A stretch of DNA of 64,000 nucleotides, taken from assembly GCA_018340805.1 (NCBI GenBank), contig JACMZG010001913.1, positions 22,044,743-22,108,742 of the forward strand, in the 5' to 3' direction. The notes beneath the pieces are model-generated. The model ran no database searches and had not been told where the DNA came from. It worked only from the letters and a program-made list of their open reading frames with translations. Of the stretch, positions 47,941 through 59,026 are shown piece by piece; position 1 is the stretch's first letter, and the number at the start of each line of letters is the position of its first letter. The position numbers were made by a program, and so were the translations under genes. The DNA comes from Microvelia longipes. Its lineage: Eukaryota; Arthropoda; Insecta; Hemiptera; Veliidae.

Positions 47941-50900
47941 CGTTCGTTCAATTATTTACATTTTTTGAATTATCTATAAAATTTGAGCAGAACATGGGAT
48001 GTAAACTAAGGAAATTTGGTGTTAAAAGTTTATAAACGCTGACGCTTTAGCAACCTTGACCAAGGAAGGAACATCGTGACACGAAAACAAAGCAATATTC
48101 AACTAAATAAATTTTGAAGGGGTTTTCTGTTAAATTCTTTGTTTTTATTAGGATTTTATTATCCCAAGTCTTCCTACAAAGAACTTTCTTAGAGCCTAAT
48201 TGTTGATTTTATAACTTAATCATTTTTAACTATAATATCTTTTGAACTCGAATGATAACGCAGTAAATTTAATCTTTCTGTTTGTCTTCTTCACTGACTT
48301 AATTATTTTTCTTTTTAACTTTGCAAAGCCTTTTTAATCGCCTTCTTAAATCTTTTTTGACTCAGTGAAAAAAACATGAAGAAATAAGAGAACGAAGAAA
48401 AGAGAGAAAATTAATTTCTAGCTAACCTAAGGCCCCCTTTTCACAGGCCCCCTTAAGGCTTTAAGGGGGCTTGTTGAAACAAAACTTAATTTTGGAGAAA
48501 CCACTCCTTGTTTTGAAAACTCTTCTCTGTTATATTTGGGATGCCCCTTTTATTTCATGAAAATTGTTTAAAATCATATTTTCTTTTATCAAATAATAAA
48601 AAGTTTTTATACATTGGAATAAGAGAATGTTTTCAATAGCCATCTAATTTGAATAATTGAATTACTTTCCTACCAGTTAATTTAACTTCAACCTTTTATT
48701 TCTAATTTTTGGAACAACGATGGCGTCAAATTTTTAATATGAGCATAAAACAAATATATTCATACGTAAAATTCTTTTATCAAGCCTTCTATGTTTAACC
48801 TTAATATACTAATGGCATTTAAAATACACGGATTGTATCGTTCAGGCTTAATATGGAACTCTTTTAATATAACATTTTTACTTTTTCTTTTATTTTATTT
48901 TTACCATCCTTTATTTTTTCGGGTTTATGAAAATTCGTCAACTCACCCAATTGTGTTAAAATCTAGCTCGAATGTTTTTCCCTTGTCACAAACAAAGTTT
49001 GTTTACAACAAACAAAGTTTGTTTGTTGTGACAAGGGAAATCAATTTAACTAATGTGTTACACAAATACATTAACGTAGTGATTAATGTATTCGTGAATT
49101 ATCGATCGTGTTCAATTGGTGGATGAAACTGATTTGTCCTGTTCGAGGACAAATTAACAGGTTTAAATATATATAAAGTGCTAAGGATAAGAGTATTAGT
49201 GGTGGATTTAATGATATTTAAAATAAATTAGTATCCCATTTTTTTTTTATAAAAGAAAAGGAGGTATCCCAGCTTTTCCTCGGAAAGTTGGGGAAAATAA
49301 ATAATTTTATTTAATTCTCAAATTGTTTGATATTTTTAAAAATCTAAATAGTTGACACAATGCCATTGTGTTAATGTTTGCAAACCTCATGTTTTGCAAA
49401 ACTCGCTTAAATCAGAGTTAGAAAAAAATGTTCGAACCATGCTAAACATATTCTGAAATATCAATATAATTCGTACCAAATTTGGTACAAAATGTGGTGT
49501 TATTCTAATAACAAACGTGGCCGAAGTTTGGGAAAAAATATAATTTTTCGTGATAAAAATAGAACTGTGTAATATTACAAGATCAATTGGTTAACAGTGT
49601 GGAGTGAAAAAAGCAAAGATAGCTTTATTAGTTAAAGTCAATTTAAACAAACATTTCGAATTATATTAAAAATAACATTTTTTATATTATTATATTATTT
49701 TTTTCATTGGACGTTAAGGTGCTTTAGTGAATTTTCTTTGGAAAATTTCCCATATTATATGCTTCATGCTTCATATTATATGATCATGGTCGATCCTCAG
49801 ACCATGACCATACTCCGTTTTAAAGGTCACATATAACACGAAACTTTTATAAATGTATGTATGAGCTCGACGAGCCCTCTGAAGGCTCATCTTTAAAGGG
49901 CTCGTCGTGCTCATTGAGACTAGAAGTTATTCACTTACCCAAACGATATGCTTTATAGCGGGAGTCGATCCTCGGACCATGACTATACTCCGTTTTAAAG
50001 GTCTAAGTATCGACAGTAGCTGATTCTTTCATTACTTCTTCAACTTGCCGTAAATAATGTTGCTTTGTTTAGGGAAGTAAGGCAACTCATCGGTTATTTT
50101 GTCAAACACGCTCGAAACAGCAAATTGAAAAGAATTCGTTTTTCTTCTAAAGTTAAATTTTATTGATTCAAAAATATCTTCTTTATTCTATATATTGTAT
50201 AATACAAAACAATACCGTCACCCAAGAGGTTCAAGAAAATTCTCTGAAAGAAAGCAGTCAGCGTTATGCAAAGAAACTTTTACGCTTTCGAGCAGCTTTC
50301 AGCTTTATACTCGTTCAACTTTTTTACAGTATAAAGATTATTTTTGTTTTTTCTAACAAAGTTATGCATACTCAAACTTTTCTGAACCCGGTGTAAAAAA
50401 AGTTAAAAAAGCGATGCAAAGGAAACTTTTGCTACATTTTCTTATATATATTTTTATCATTAAAAAACTTAATTTATCCTAGTAGAATGTATTTCACCTG
50501 TTTATCAAGTAAATCTCAATTTATTGCCAAAATTATATAATATATATAAAGGTGTATGTCTAGTTATTGTACATAATGAAAAGAAGGTAGAGACTTTTTA
50601 ATTAGCTTACACGTGCCTCGACTTAATATTAATTATTTCCTATATTAGTATTTCAAAAGTTATTTTAATAAATATTATATTCCAGTAATTAACTACATTG
50701 AATGGTCTTTGATCCTTCTGGATACAAATTAAGGGTAATACTATTTAAAGGGATAATATCTGCAACCATATTTTATATGTAAGATCTGCTGGCGTATAGA
50801 CCACAACTTTAGGCCCTTTTTGCTAACTCCGTTAGGTATCTGTTAGTATTTCGCAATCCACTATAATTGATGTAATGCTTTATTCTATGATATTTATTTC

Positions 50901-51005
50901 ATAAATGCTTAAATTATTTTTTACTAATTTAAATTTTTAAGAATATAAATTGTTAACATAACACTTTATCCAACAATTGAGTATAATACCTTTTTCAGAA
51001 TAATA
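47941..51005. other. AT-rich DNA with several hairpins and a direct repeat
   Basis: Inverted repeats: 48447-48470 (GCCCCCTTAA/TTAAGGGGGC), 48977-49040 (TTTCCCTTGTCACAA and its inverse around nested AAACAAAGTTTGTTT copies) and 49863-49912 (GAGCTCGACGAGCCCT, one mismatch). A 40-bp direct repeat (GTCGATCCTCAGACCATGAC, CATACTCCGTTTTAAAGGTC) occurs at 49789-49828 and 49964-50003, framing that third hairpin. Open frames of 77-111 codons have no recognised domain. Confidence 0.5.
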
Positions 51006-51008
51006 AAG

Positions 51009-51146
<138 letters not shown>

Positions 51147-52960
51147 AAGTTGTGTTTCCCCAAAGAACAATCTATTGGCGAATAGGCAACAACTTTAAGC
51201 CTTTTATGCTCTCTTTGGTGTTTAAAAAAATCGAAAAAACGGAGTATGTTTCCTTTAAAACAAAACAAATGAATGAATTGACGAATTGGTGAGACAAATA
51301 ATCTAAATAATAGAAACTAACGCTTGCAAAATGAATTAAACATACTAAATAATATAAACTAAACATAAAATTAAAAACTAAAACTAAACATTTACATTCC
51401 TTATATCAAATAAATGTTGAAAGAATTAACAAATCCCTAATAAAAGGAAATATAAATTTAAGCCTTTATGCTGCCATTGATTTTTATTAGGTAATAATAT
51501 TGCTAAAGAGAGATATACTATGTTTTTTTAAATTATGTAGGATATTACAAAGAAATATTTACCAAAAGGTTAAGTTACCAAATAATGTATTTTTATGAAT
51601 TTATTAATTTTTTAGTTTAATATTTTTTGAAGTTTATAGGTTTATTTAAAGGTGTTTATTGTATAAAATACTTTTTTTATTTAATAATATACCAATAAAT
51701 ATATGATTGTTGTAAATAATTAATTGTGATGCATTGCGATTTAACTATTGCACCTAAGAGCAAATAAAGGATATCATGCATTCAACCAGATTTTAATAAC
51801 TTTCTAATAATACTTTAAAACAAGGTCCGAAACTTAGCCTTGTTGTGTGTTTTCATTTACCTTGAAACCCTACCTTTTTAATGTTGAATTGACATGTTAT
51901 CCCATTTTATATTGCCTTAAAAAAGTGGAAATGTTTATGTTTAGGTTACAGCAATGTTAATCAGTTTAATAAGAATTGCAATTTTGATAAATTATAATAT
52001 GCTTATAACGCTAGTCATATGCTTTAAATTGTCAATTTTCTTCATTATATATTTAAGCATAATGTCATTAAAATATTTGTCCCAATTGATAACTATTTAT
52101 ATATTAAAGTTTTACTATTTAGTTACTTATTTTAAACTAAACTTTGTAATCTTTAATCTAAGTTGTTGTTTTAGTTTAACATACATAAATGATATTTACT
52201 GGTTCTATTATAAGCACAAAATGGTAGGGTATTATTTCCGCCTAAAGGGACCCTTGAAGGTATATTAAACAGGTAAGGGACGGGTTGAGTGTCTTGGGTA
52301 ACACCACCTGAACTGTAGATCTTGATGTATGTCAACCGATAAATGTAAACCATTGGTTTTTTACTTAAAATACTATACAAATATATGTATAACTTGACTA
52401 GATATTTTATGGTTTAATACTAATTTTTCAATAGATAAAGTTTTATCGTATTTTTGTTGGCATTAGTATCATCACAGCGAAGTTACTGTATTCCTGCATC
52501 TACTTTTTCCTCTTTAGTCGTATCTGGCTTTAGCGCTCGATTGGTCCTCAACACGCTAATCCCTTACAAGTCCCATTTTTTCTTGAAATCGAGCCAAAAC
52601 TTTTAAAAAAAGTGGTTACTAAATATTTAAGAAAAAACATTTCCCGTTAACTATTACTTTATGCTACTTAAGTTTGTTATACTTTTGAAAATTAACTTAG
52701 TCATGTATCATATAAAGTTTAACTTAATCTTATTTTTCATTTGATAACTGCCCCTCTCAACTTAATTTCATATTCGTATAAATGGGTAAAATAAAAATTT
52801 AAAAATTATGCGAAGGGTTCCGCAAGCATTTAAAATGCTTGCGGAAATCCATCCTGAACAATCTTTTTCTTAATGGTTAAGGTCTTCCGGTAGTGATCGC
52901 ATCTACGTAGATGTTAAATCAGATCAGTTTGTGTAAAGTATTTTGTGTTTGCCTCTAAAA
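51147..52960. other. AT-rich DNA with a perfect palindrome
   Basis: No supported gene; the 104-codon frame at 51954-52268 is low-complexity and hydrophobic, typical for AT-rich DNA. A perfect inverted repeat with 14-bp arms and a 1-base spacer (TTCCGCAAGCATTT, A, AAATGCTTGCGGAA) is at 52818-52846. Confidence 0.45.
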
Positions 52961-52964
52961 TGTC

Positions 52965-53250
52965 TTGGATCCCTGAAGATACCTCCCTCAGTTGAACGAA
53001 ACATTGGATTTATGATTTACATTAACTAGGTCATCCCGGTATAACCATAATCATCATGATAATAACCGCAAAAGCCTTGCATAGTTTTAGTTTTTTGGTT
53101 TTTCCATTATAGCCTAAGCGGTTGCAATACTGCTTGTTAATGTTCTTGGGTTTTACCAAAAACAGCTCGAAAATCTCTCTACAAAACCTTTATTAAAACC
53201 AGAGCCGGCTTTCGACCTCACGATCATAATCAGTGCCAGAGAATTGAAGA
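52965..53250. other. Opposed hammerhead-like or Penelope-type end motifs
   Basis: On plus, CCCTGAAGATACCTCCCTCA, GTTGAACGAAACATTGGA (52971-53008). On minus, GCACTGATTATGATCGTGAG, GTCGAAAGCCGGCTCTG (53237-53201), with a possible 4-bp stem GATC/GGTC around GTGA. The order CTGA(N)GA, short stem, GAAA is the hammerhead ribozyme core; similar phrases occur near the ends of Penelope-like elements. Flanking stems I and III were not established. Confidence 0.3.
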
Positions 53251-54099
53251 AGGAGAACCCCACGCTCGATGCTGTTTAAAAAAGTGGTCTGATAAAAACG
53301 GAAGATAATCTAAGTGTATTAAAATTAAACTTTGTTTACTTGTGTAGTATATAAGTAAATTCACTCATACCAAATTTTTCCTCCATTAGTCATTCTTCTA
53401 ATTTATAAGATTAAAATGTATATATTAATTTAAATGTCATCCTATAAAACTTAAACTGATTAATTTTAATCTATGTGGACCTACAACAGATAACATAAAC
53501 CACTTTTTTGTAACCTTTTAGGTTCATTTTGTTCCTTATTTAGTGAATTTAAACAATATTGTAGTTTAGATGTATGCCTCTTACTATTTCAGATGTTATT
53601 TGGAAATAACTCTTAACTACTATAGATAAAAAAAAATTAGAAGGAGAAATAGTGATGTGCTATTTAAGTGGAAAAAACCTTAAAATTTAATGAGGTGTGG
53701 TCTAACCAGAAAATGTATGTGCGCGTGCGCTTTGGTTATTTTTCTTTTCAAAATAAAACCAGAATGGGCTTTAGGTTAGTAACGACTTTAGACGAAGGAA
53801 ACTTATATGGTTCTTGCTATGAGGCTTCTGTGCTTTCTTTTTCTATGTTTAGTTTATTCATGGCACGCACGTAGCCATGAATAAGACTAACATATGTGCC
53901 AAGTTTAATCTTATTATCAGCAATAATTAAATTTTTATCTATTAACTTGTGTATTTTTTAAATAATGTAAAAAATCGAAAAATATTCCAATTAAGTTGAA
54001 ATGTAGTACAAGTGTACTAAATAGTATTACGTAATAAATAATTACACTAAGTTTCGTTTCAATACAACAAGTATATTTATGGTTTTGGTTGAATCATAA

Positions 54100-54161
54100 A
54101 AGTAAAGCAGCATCAAGCTTGGTAAATGCTTGGATGGGTCACTACTGGGAATGCAACATGT
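54100..54161 (+). ncRNA. 5S rRNA internal promoter-like segment (copy 5)
   Basis: Reads AAGTAAAGCAGCATCAAGCT, then TGGTAAATGCTTGGATGGGT, then CACTACTGGGAAT. The C-box core TGGATGGGT is intact. The LINE insertion about 40 bp downstream would bring a reading polymerase into a T-run of about 18, likely ending any Pol III transcript there. Confidence 0.65.
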
Positions 54162-54202
54162 ATTTAATAGCTTAGCACGAGCGAAGCGAGTCCAGAGACG
54201 TT

Positions 54203-54671
54203 GTATTTTTTTTTTTTTTTTGTTAAATTATCTTTATTTATAAACTAATTGACATTGTATACAATAAACATAAAAGATTAGCCTGTTCATGATGGCCCCA
54301 AGGCCTGAGCTAAACAGGCGTTGGCTTAATACTTAATGCGTAATACTTAATACTATGCTTGTAACTTTATATAATTATTATACATTTTTATTTTATTTTC
54401 TTTATATATTAATTATTACTTTTATTTTTTAAATAATATAAATAATTTTATTTTAAATATTTACAATAAGTTAGTTATTTTCTATACAGAAATAATTTAA
54501 TTTAGTTATTTATTAACTTTTATTAAATAATTTTTTAGATGTTTTTTAAAAGTTTCTTTTTTTTCCAAGGACTTAACATCTTGAGGTAAATTATTAAACC
54601 ATACTATGCCTTGATAGAACCAGTGCCTCTGTGCGGCGCTGGTGCGACAGAACGGTACTGCTAACTGCTAT
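54203..54671 (-). mobile_element. 5'-truncated non-LTR retrotransposon (LINE)
   Basis: On the minus strand it runs from a truncated 5' end at about 54667 to a poly(A) tail (poly T of about 18 at 54207-54224). It holds the last codons of a reverse-transcriptase ORF, then an AT-rich 3' UTR with CGCCTGTTTAGCTCAGGCC. It sits inside a 5S-derived repeat. TGTAT on both sides could be a short target-site duplication. Confidence 0.8.
54506..54664 (-). pseudogene. C-terminal end of a LINE reverse-transcriptase ORF
   Basis: About 52 codons are open to a TAA stop at 54506-54508. Recognisable pieces are VPFCRTSAAQRHWFYQG and GIVWFNNLPQDVKSLEKKET, then FKKHLKNYLIK. This is the usual tail of ORF2 in Jockey/CR1-type elements: an RT..QR...Y.G....N.LP motif followed by a basic FK..L..YL helix. 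All catalytic domains are absent because of the 5' truncation. The exact clade cannot be fixed from this tail. Non-functional. Confidence 0.78.
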
Positions 54672-54785
54672 GTATAGTATATATTTGGCGAATTATATAT
54701 TACGAAGCGAGTCCGAAGTAAAGAGATGAGAGTAGCTAATCCGATGGGATGCGGATAAGTTCAGTTGTACTCCGTACCCGTTTTT

Positions 54786-55849
54786 TTTATTGTATTTGTA
54801 AAATTAAAATAAGACGCCCTTTTTCTAGCCGTTATGCTTGCGTTTCAGTTTTTTTATATCGTTACGATCAATACGCACTTCGTAATTTATTATTTTTATT
54901 ATTTGGTTGTAAGAAATTCACTTTGACTTTAAAAATTACAAAATCAAATTGACGAATTACTGTGTCAGTGGCATTAAAAGATGGTTGTTTTTGATAAATA
55001 AAAAGCAGCTTGATCTTATTGTCAACGCTATCTAATCTAGTTTCTAACATTTTTAAAAGGCAATAAAATATCTAATTCATAAAAATCAGATGAAACTTCA
55101 GGGATTCCTTATTTTATAAACTTTACAACTTAAAAGCTACGAACGCAAATGATACTATTGTTTCCACATAATACAACAAAGCTGAGAAGCAACAGAGGAG
55201 CAGATAATTTGTTTAGGAGAAGAGACAGATAAGAAGCTCACTTGATGGGCCAAAGTCTTTCTTTTTTATAGCTTACAGAAATTACACTGGAGCAACAAAC
55301 AGAGCCTTTACTAACGCTTATTCTTGTCTAGAAACCTGTCAGTGTTTTTTTTGTAGAACCAAACTATTTAAGGGAACACCAATGAAGTTATTCCTTATTA
55401 AAGATACGACGCGTCGTCTTTAAAGATACATTTTAATAAATACTTTTATAAATATTATCATAAAGTTTCAATCATTGATTTATACAGCTATATTTTATTA
55501 TAAAATTATTTTGTCGCCATAAAGTTGAATAGTTATAAAAATTTAGTTAATCAAAAGGAACCAGAATTCTTAAGTTAATGACTATACTTTAAGTGATTAT
55601 AGTAGTTGCAACGACTCTGGGACTATATTATTTGACTCAGCGTACCGATATATAAAACACGACACCTCACTCAATATTTCTTTTTGTGATTTTTCGGGTT
55701 ATTTATTCTTATTATTCCAATTTTTTGTTACTTAGAGAGGTTGTATCGACTTCGGACCAGCTTCATTAAACTTAGAGAGTCTAAAAATGCAACGAAAACC
55801 TTACTCGACGTATGATTTAGAATGAGCACTAGTGTAGTTGTTCATTATT
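54786..55849. other. AT-rich DNA without supported genes
   Basis: Open frames of 60-67 codons at the left border overlap the repeat end. Nothing else is recognised. Confidence 0.4.
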
Positions 55850-56583
55850 AAAGGAACGAAAAAAAGAGTCTCTGAACAATACAATATTTTATTTAGATAT
55901 TTATTTCTGATATTTATTTCATCCTAATATGAGGCCATCATCAGTGTCATATGAAATAAAGAAGAAACAGCTAATTTAAAAACATCTATAGATGTCTTTA
56001 TGTTAGCTGTCTATAGACATAGATATTCCTATTTTAGAGCGGGAAATGAAAGGCTTAGATACCACCAGGATAGATGTTAAGTTTTCTTTAAGAGCTTCAG
56101 AAACAGGATCCATCTATATGGATAATGTAGAAGTACCTAAAAGCAACATTTTAGAAAAAACATTAGGTATGAATGCACCTATGATTTGTTTGAACTCTGC
56201 AAGATTAAGAATATCATAGGGTACTTTAGGTGGTGCTGAAGCATGCTTAGCACAAGCAAGATCTTACACATTAGAGCAAAAACAATTTAAACGTCCTTTA
56301 GCTGCTAATCAATTGATACAACGTCAACTAGCGGATACGTTGACTAAGATTTAGCAGTCTATAGACTCTAAATAGTCAATCCCGACTCACCGACATGTTT
56401 GAACCGAAAAAGAAAAGAAGGAAAACCGTCAATTCCACTGTTTGACTTGTGTTTATCTTTAATGTCTTTCTCTTAGCTGTTTTTTCTTATGTTATACCTG
56501 GCACTGATGATGGCCCCGTGTTAGGTTGAAAACGCTCTGAATAAAATATTGTTTTGTGGAGAGACTCTTTTCTAAGTTCCTTT
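55850..56583. mobile_element. Inverted-repeat element carrying a captured gene fragment
   Basis: The left arm, 55850-55985 (AAAGGAAC, AGAGTCTCT, CAATATTTTATT, GAGGCCATCATCAGTG, AAACAGCTAA), is matched inversely by 56455-56583 (TTAGCTGTTTTTTC, CACTGATGATGGCC, AATAAAATATTG, AGAGACTCTTTT, GTTCCTTT). The arms are roughly 130 bp and three-quarters alike. Both contain CTGATGATGGCC then GAAA, and AATAAA in the outward direction. Between them lies a glutaryl-CoA dehydrogenase-like fragment. No transposase is present. It could be a gene-capturing TIR element or two opposed Penelope-like ends. No clear target-site duplication was found outside the arms. Confidence 0.65.
56023..56352 (+). pseudogene. 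Glutaryl-CoA dehydrogenase-like gene fragment
   Basis: About 108 codons read in one frame with a single internal stop (TAG at 56216-56218). In life the enzyme oxidatively decarboxylates glutaryl-CoA to crotonyl-CoA in lysine and tryptophan breakdown, using FAD, in mitochondria or bacteria. Recognisable pieces are LEREMKGL, VKFSLRASETGSIYMDNVEV, CLNSARLRIS, then after the stop GTLGGAEACLAQARSYTLEQ, KQFKRPLAANQLIQ and RQLADTLTKI. These span the middle beta domain and the start of the C-terminal helical domain. The stop stands where the family has an aromatic residue, usually Trp, so one G-to-A change (TGG to TAG) explains it. There is no frameshift and no intron, which fits capture from an mRNA or from within one exon. 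No start or full domain set remains, so it is non-functional. Confidence 0.85.
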
Positions 56584-57539
56584 GAATACTCGTCATACAT
56601 TTTAGTGAATAATACTCCGGTCTATTTGTCGCAGAGACGTAAAACTTCTTAATCAGCTTTTCAAGAAGTAATGGTAATGATGTTCATTACCATTACTGTT
56701 ACCATTTATAATACTTATTACCAACACGCCAACCTAGCATGTTCTGATTTTTAGTATTATCCATAGAAATTTTCTTTATTAACATATCTAAAGATGCTGT
56801 ATCATTCAGCACCTATACATTCTTGAATAATCCTGGGACCAATATTGCATTTTTTCGATCGCTATGCACGTGTTTTGATTGCCAAGGTTTAATTCAAAAA
56901 ATAAATACAATATAATTCGAAAATCGAAATTTTTGTATTTTGTATTGAGGTTGTTTCTCTTAATTATTTATCCCAAGTTCCAATTTTAAAACGAATTTGT
57001 CTGCTATCTTGGTGTTGGTGTTTTGTAATTTATAAATTCGTATTGTTTGATTAGTTATAGCTAGAATTAGATTCTTGGGTGAGCTGATATTTAATTAGGA
57101 CTGGTTAAATTGTTTTGACAGTTATTGTTTTTGTTATCAAAGTTTGTCAGAGATATTGACTGGATTAGAACAAGAGATTAAAGTCAATAGGTATCAAGTT
57201 ATTTCTGTTACAACTTTGTTTCTAATCAATGTCTTCAAACTCAGCAATCAACTTTGAAATAACTTTATAAATTGCTTTCGTTCTCTGTTTGACGAAGGAA
57301 ATGTTTGATGCTGAAGAAAATTATCAAATCGATATCGGCTGCCAGGATAATTTTAAAATTTGTTTCCTTAGTCATAAGGAATATCAGATAATACCAAACC
57401 CAATTTTTTGCACTAATTCTTTCAGCACGCGTTAATCCTAAAGATGGATTAAAGGGTAAAATACCTTTACTGTATCCACTGGATCCCATTGATTTATTAC
57501 TGTAAAATCTTTTGGGTTACCTTTCTCAAATAATTTTTA
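56584..57539. other. AT-rich DNA with a perfect hairpin
   Basis: A perfect 13-bp inverted repeat (GTAATGGTAATGA/TCATTACCATTAC, TGT loop) is at 56668-56696. Nothing coding is supported; a 74-codon minus frame (57265-57489) has no known domain. Confidence 0.45.
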
Positions 57540-57552
57540 GAGGGACAACTTA

Positions 57553-58120
57553 GTAGTAATATGGGGTGGAGTGGTAGTAACTACCAGGCAAGTAAGCCAC
57601 GTTGTTGGGCCCTTTTTGCGAGCTCCCTAAGATAGTGTTCTACTCCTTTTAATTTCAAGTGTAGGTATATTTCATCTAATCTAGACAGAAGAGCCGTGGA
57701 TTTTTATGGTTCCTCTCATGCTTTTTTACAAGAAATCATACATATTTTCACTTTATAGTCTAGTGAAAACTAGGAACAACACGTCCCCTCGCTGTTAGAC
57801 CAAACCTGCATACACTTTAACCTACAAGGCAAACACACTATAGTATTATAATTAATCTACTATGAGGTTCCTAAATTTTGCCTATACCCAATTTCATTTA
57901 GGGTAAGGGATCTTTAACGAGTACCTGACAACGTACAGAGACCACTGGCTTTACATCCCCTTCTGAAGGACGTGGTACGCAGAATTTTTATCCCTCTCAT
58001 AAAAATCCTAGAGGCCCGTGCTGGGATTGAACCCATGACTAAATAAACTCGGAAGTTTAAAGTCCATTCATTCTGTGTATTGGCTGAATACCTTAACCAC
58101 TACACTGCGGGAGACTCTAG
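57553..58120 (-). mobile_element. Long tRNA-derived SINE (family S2) with target-site duplications
   Basis: The element is bounded by perfect 13-bp direct repeats, GAGGGACAACTTA, at 57540-57552 and 58121-58133. On the minus strand it starts with a tRNA-like head (CCCGCAGTGTAGTGGTTAAG, GTATTC...; B-box GGGTTCAATCCC). Next comes a conserved-looking core (GAAGGGGATGTAAAGCCAGT, GGTCTCTGTACGTTG, TACTCGTTAAAGATCCC) that resembles core domains shared by SINEs of many invertebrates. The rest is an AT-rich 3' region. At 568 bp it is longer than a typical SINE. Both Pol III boxes are recognisable. Confidence 0.85.
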
Positions 58121-58133
58121 GAGGGACAACTTA

Positions 58134-58912
58134 ACTCAAACTGAAATTGTAGAAAAGTGTGCAACAAAACTGTACTGACTAGAAATGGTATAAAATAAAC
58201 GAAATCTCTTATACCACTAACAAACATACGAGATACGTTATTCGACAAAGAGAAGGAATATTAAGTGATTGTTATTTTCCCTTGCTTAATAATATGTTAG
58301 CTACTAATATATGTTATTAGCTAACATATAACTAATATGTTAGTTGTACACCGTATGTTAAAAAAGTCATATATGATGTACGCATTTTGTTACTTTAATT
58401 TACTTTTTATAGAGCTTCGAGTGAAGTTGTCCCTAAAAAAAATTTCATTTTTTTTTTTTTATTTAAAAAAAATCAAAGGAAACACGACAAAGGTAATCCA
58501 AATGGCTTTACAGTTATGAATCAATTACTACGTACACACAGCGTATGTAACAGGCGATCGTATTGGATACGTATGCAATACGGTCAACTAACTTCACGGT
58601 TCTTACAGCGTCTTTGTTTAGTCGATCTCACTCGAACGAGTGAGATTACGTGATAACTGATCCCGCCAAAACATCGCGTCTTTTATAGCGAAGGTTCACT
58701 ATTAGTTATAAGGAAGTTTAAAACAAAAAATATATTTAATTAATTTTTGATTTCTTTGCATAGTAATTAAGTTACACTAAAAAAAGTAATATTCCAAAAG
58801 TTATTTGATCAAAAACGGTAATATAGAAGTGAAATAAAGTGAAATAAATGTTGGACGAGAAGGTTATCCGTTAAATACGATCGTCTCTAAAGGTACATAC
58901 AGCGTATCGTAT
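58134..58912. other. AT-rich DNA with palindromes
   Basis: An inverted repeat TATGTTAGCT/AGCTAACATA spans 58293-58328. A perfect 10-bp-arm palindrome ATCTCACTCG-AA-CGAGTGAGAT is at 58625-58646. No gene is supported. Confidence 0.45.
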
Positions 58913-58914
58913 TA

Positions 58915-59026
58915 TATATTCTTAAGACAAGCGAAGCGAGTCCAAAGTAAGGAGGTGATAAACGTAGCGAATCCGATGTGTCGAGGAAAAGTTCCGAGGT
59001 ACCCCGTACCCGATTTTTTAAATCTA
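58915..59026 (+). repeat. 3' tail of the 5S-derived repeat
   Basis: Reads ACAAGCGAAGCGAGTCCAAA, GTAGCGAATCCGATGTG, AGGAAAAGTTCCGAGGTACC, CCGTACCCGA and six T. It is one of the least mutated tails, but the rest of the element is missing. Confidence 0.75.

Larger units (their letters stand above)
53865..54785 (+). repeat. 5S-derived repeat interrupted by a LINE insertion
   Basis: The 5' part is missing. It begins TGGCACGCACGTAGCCATGA, ATAAGACTAACATATGTGCC and runs through the 5S-like segment (54100-54161) and CACGAGCGAAGCGAGTCC. It breaks at about 54202, resumes at about 54672 (TGTATAGTATATATTTGGCG) and ends ACTCCGTACCCG plus eight T. The interrupted host order matches the intact copy at 42966, which fixes the insertion limits. 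Confidence 0.72.
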
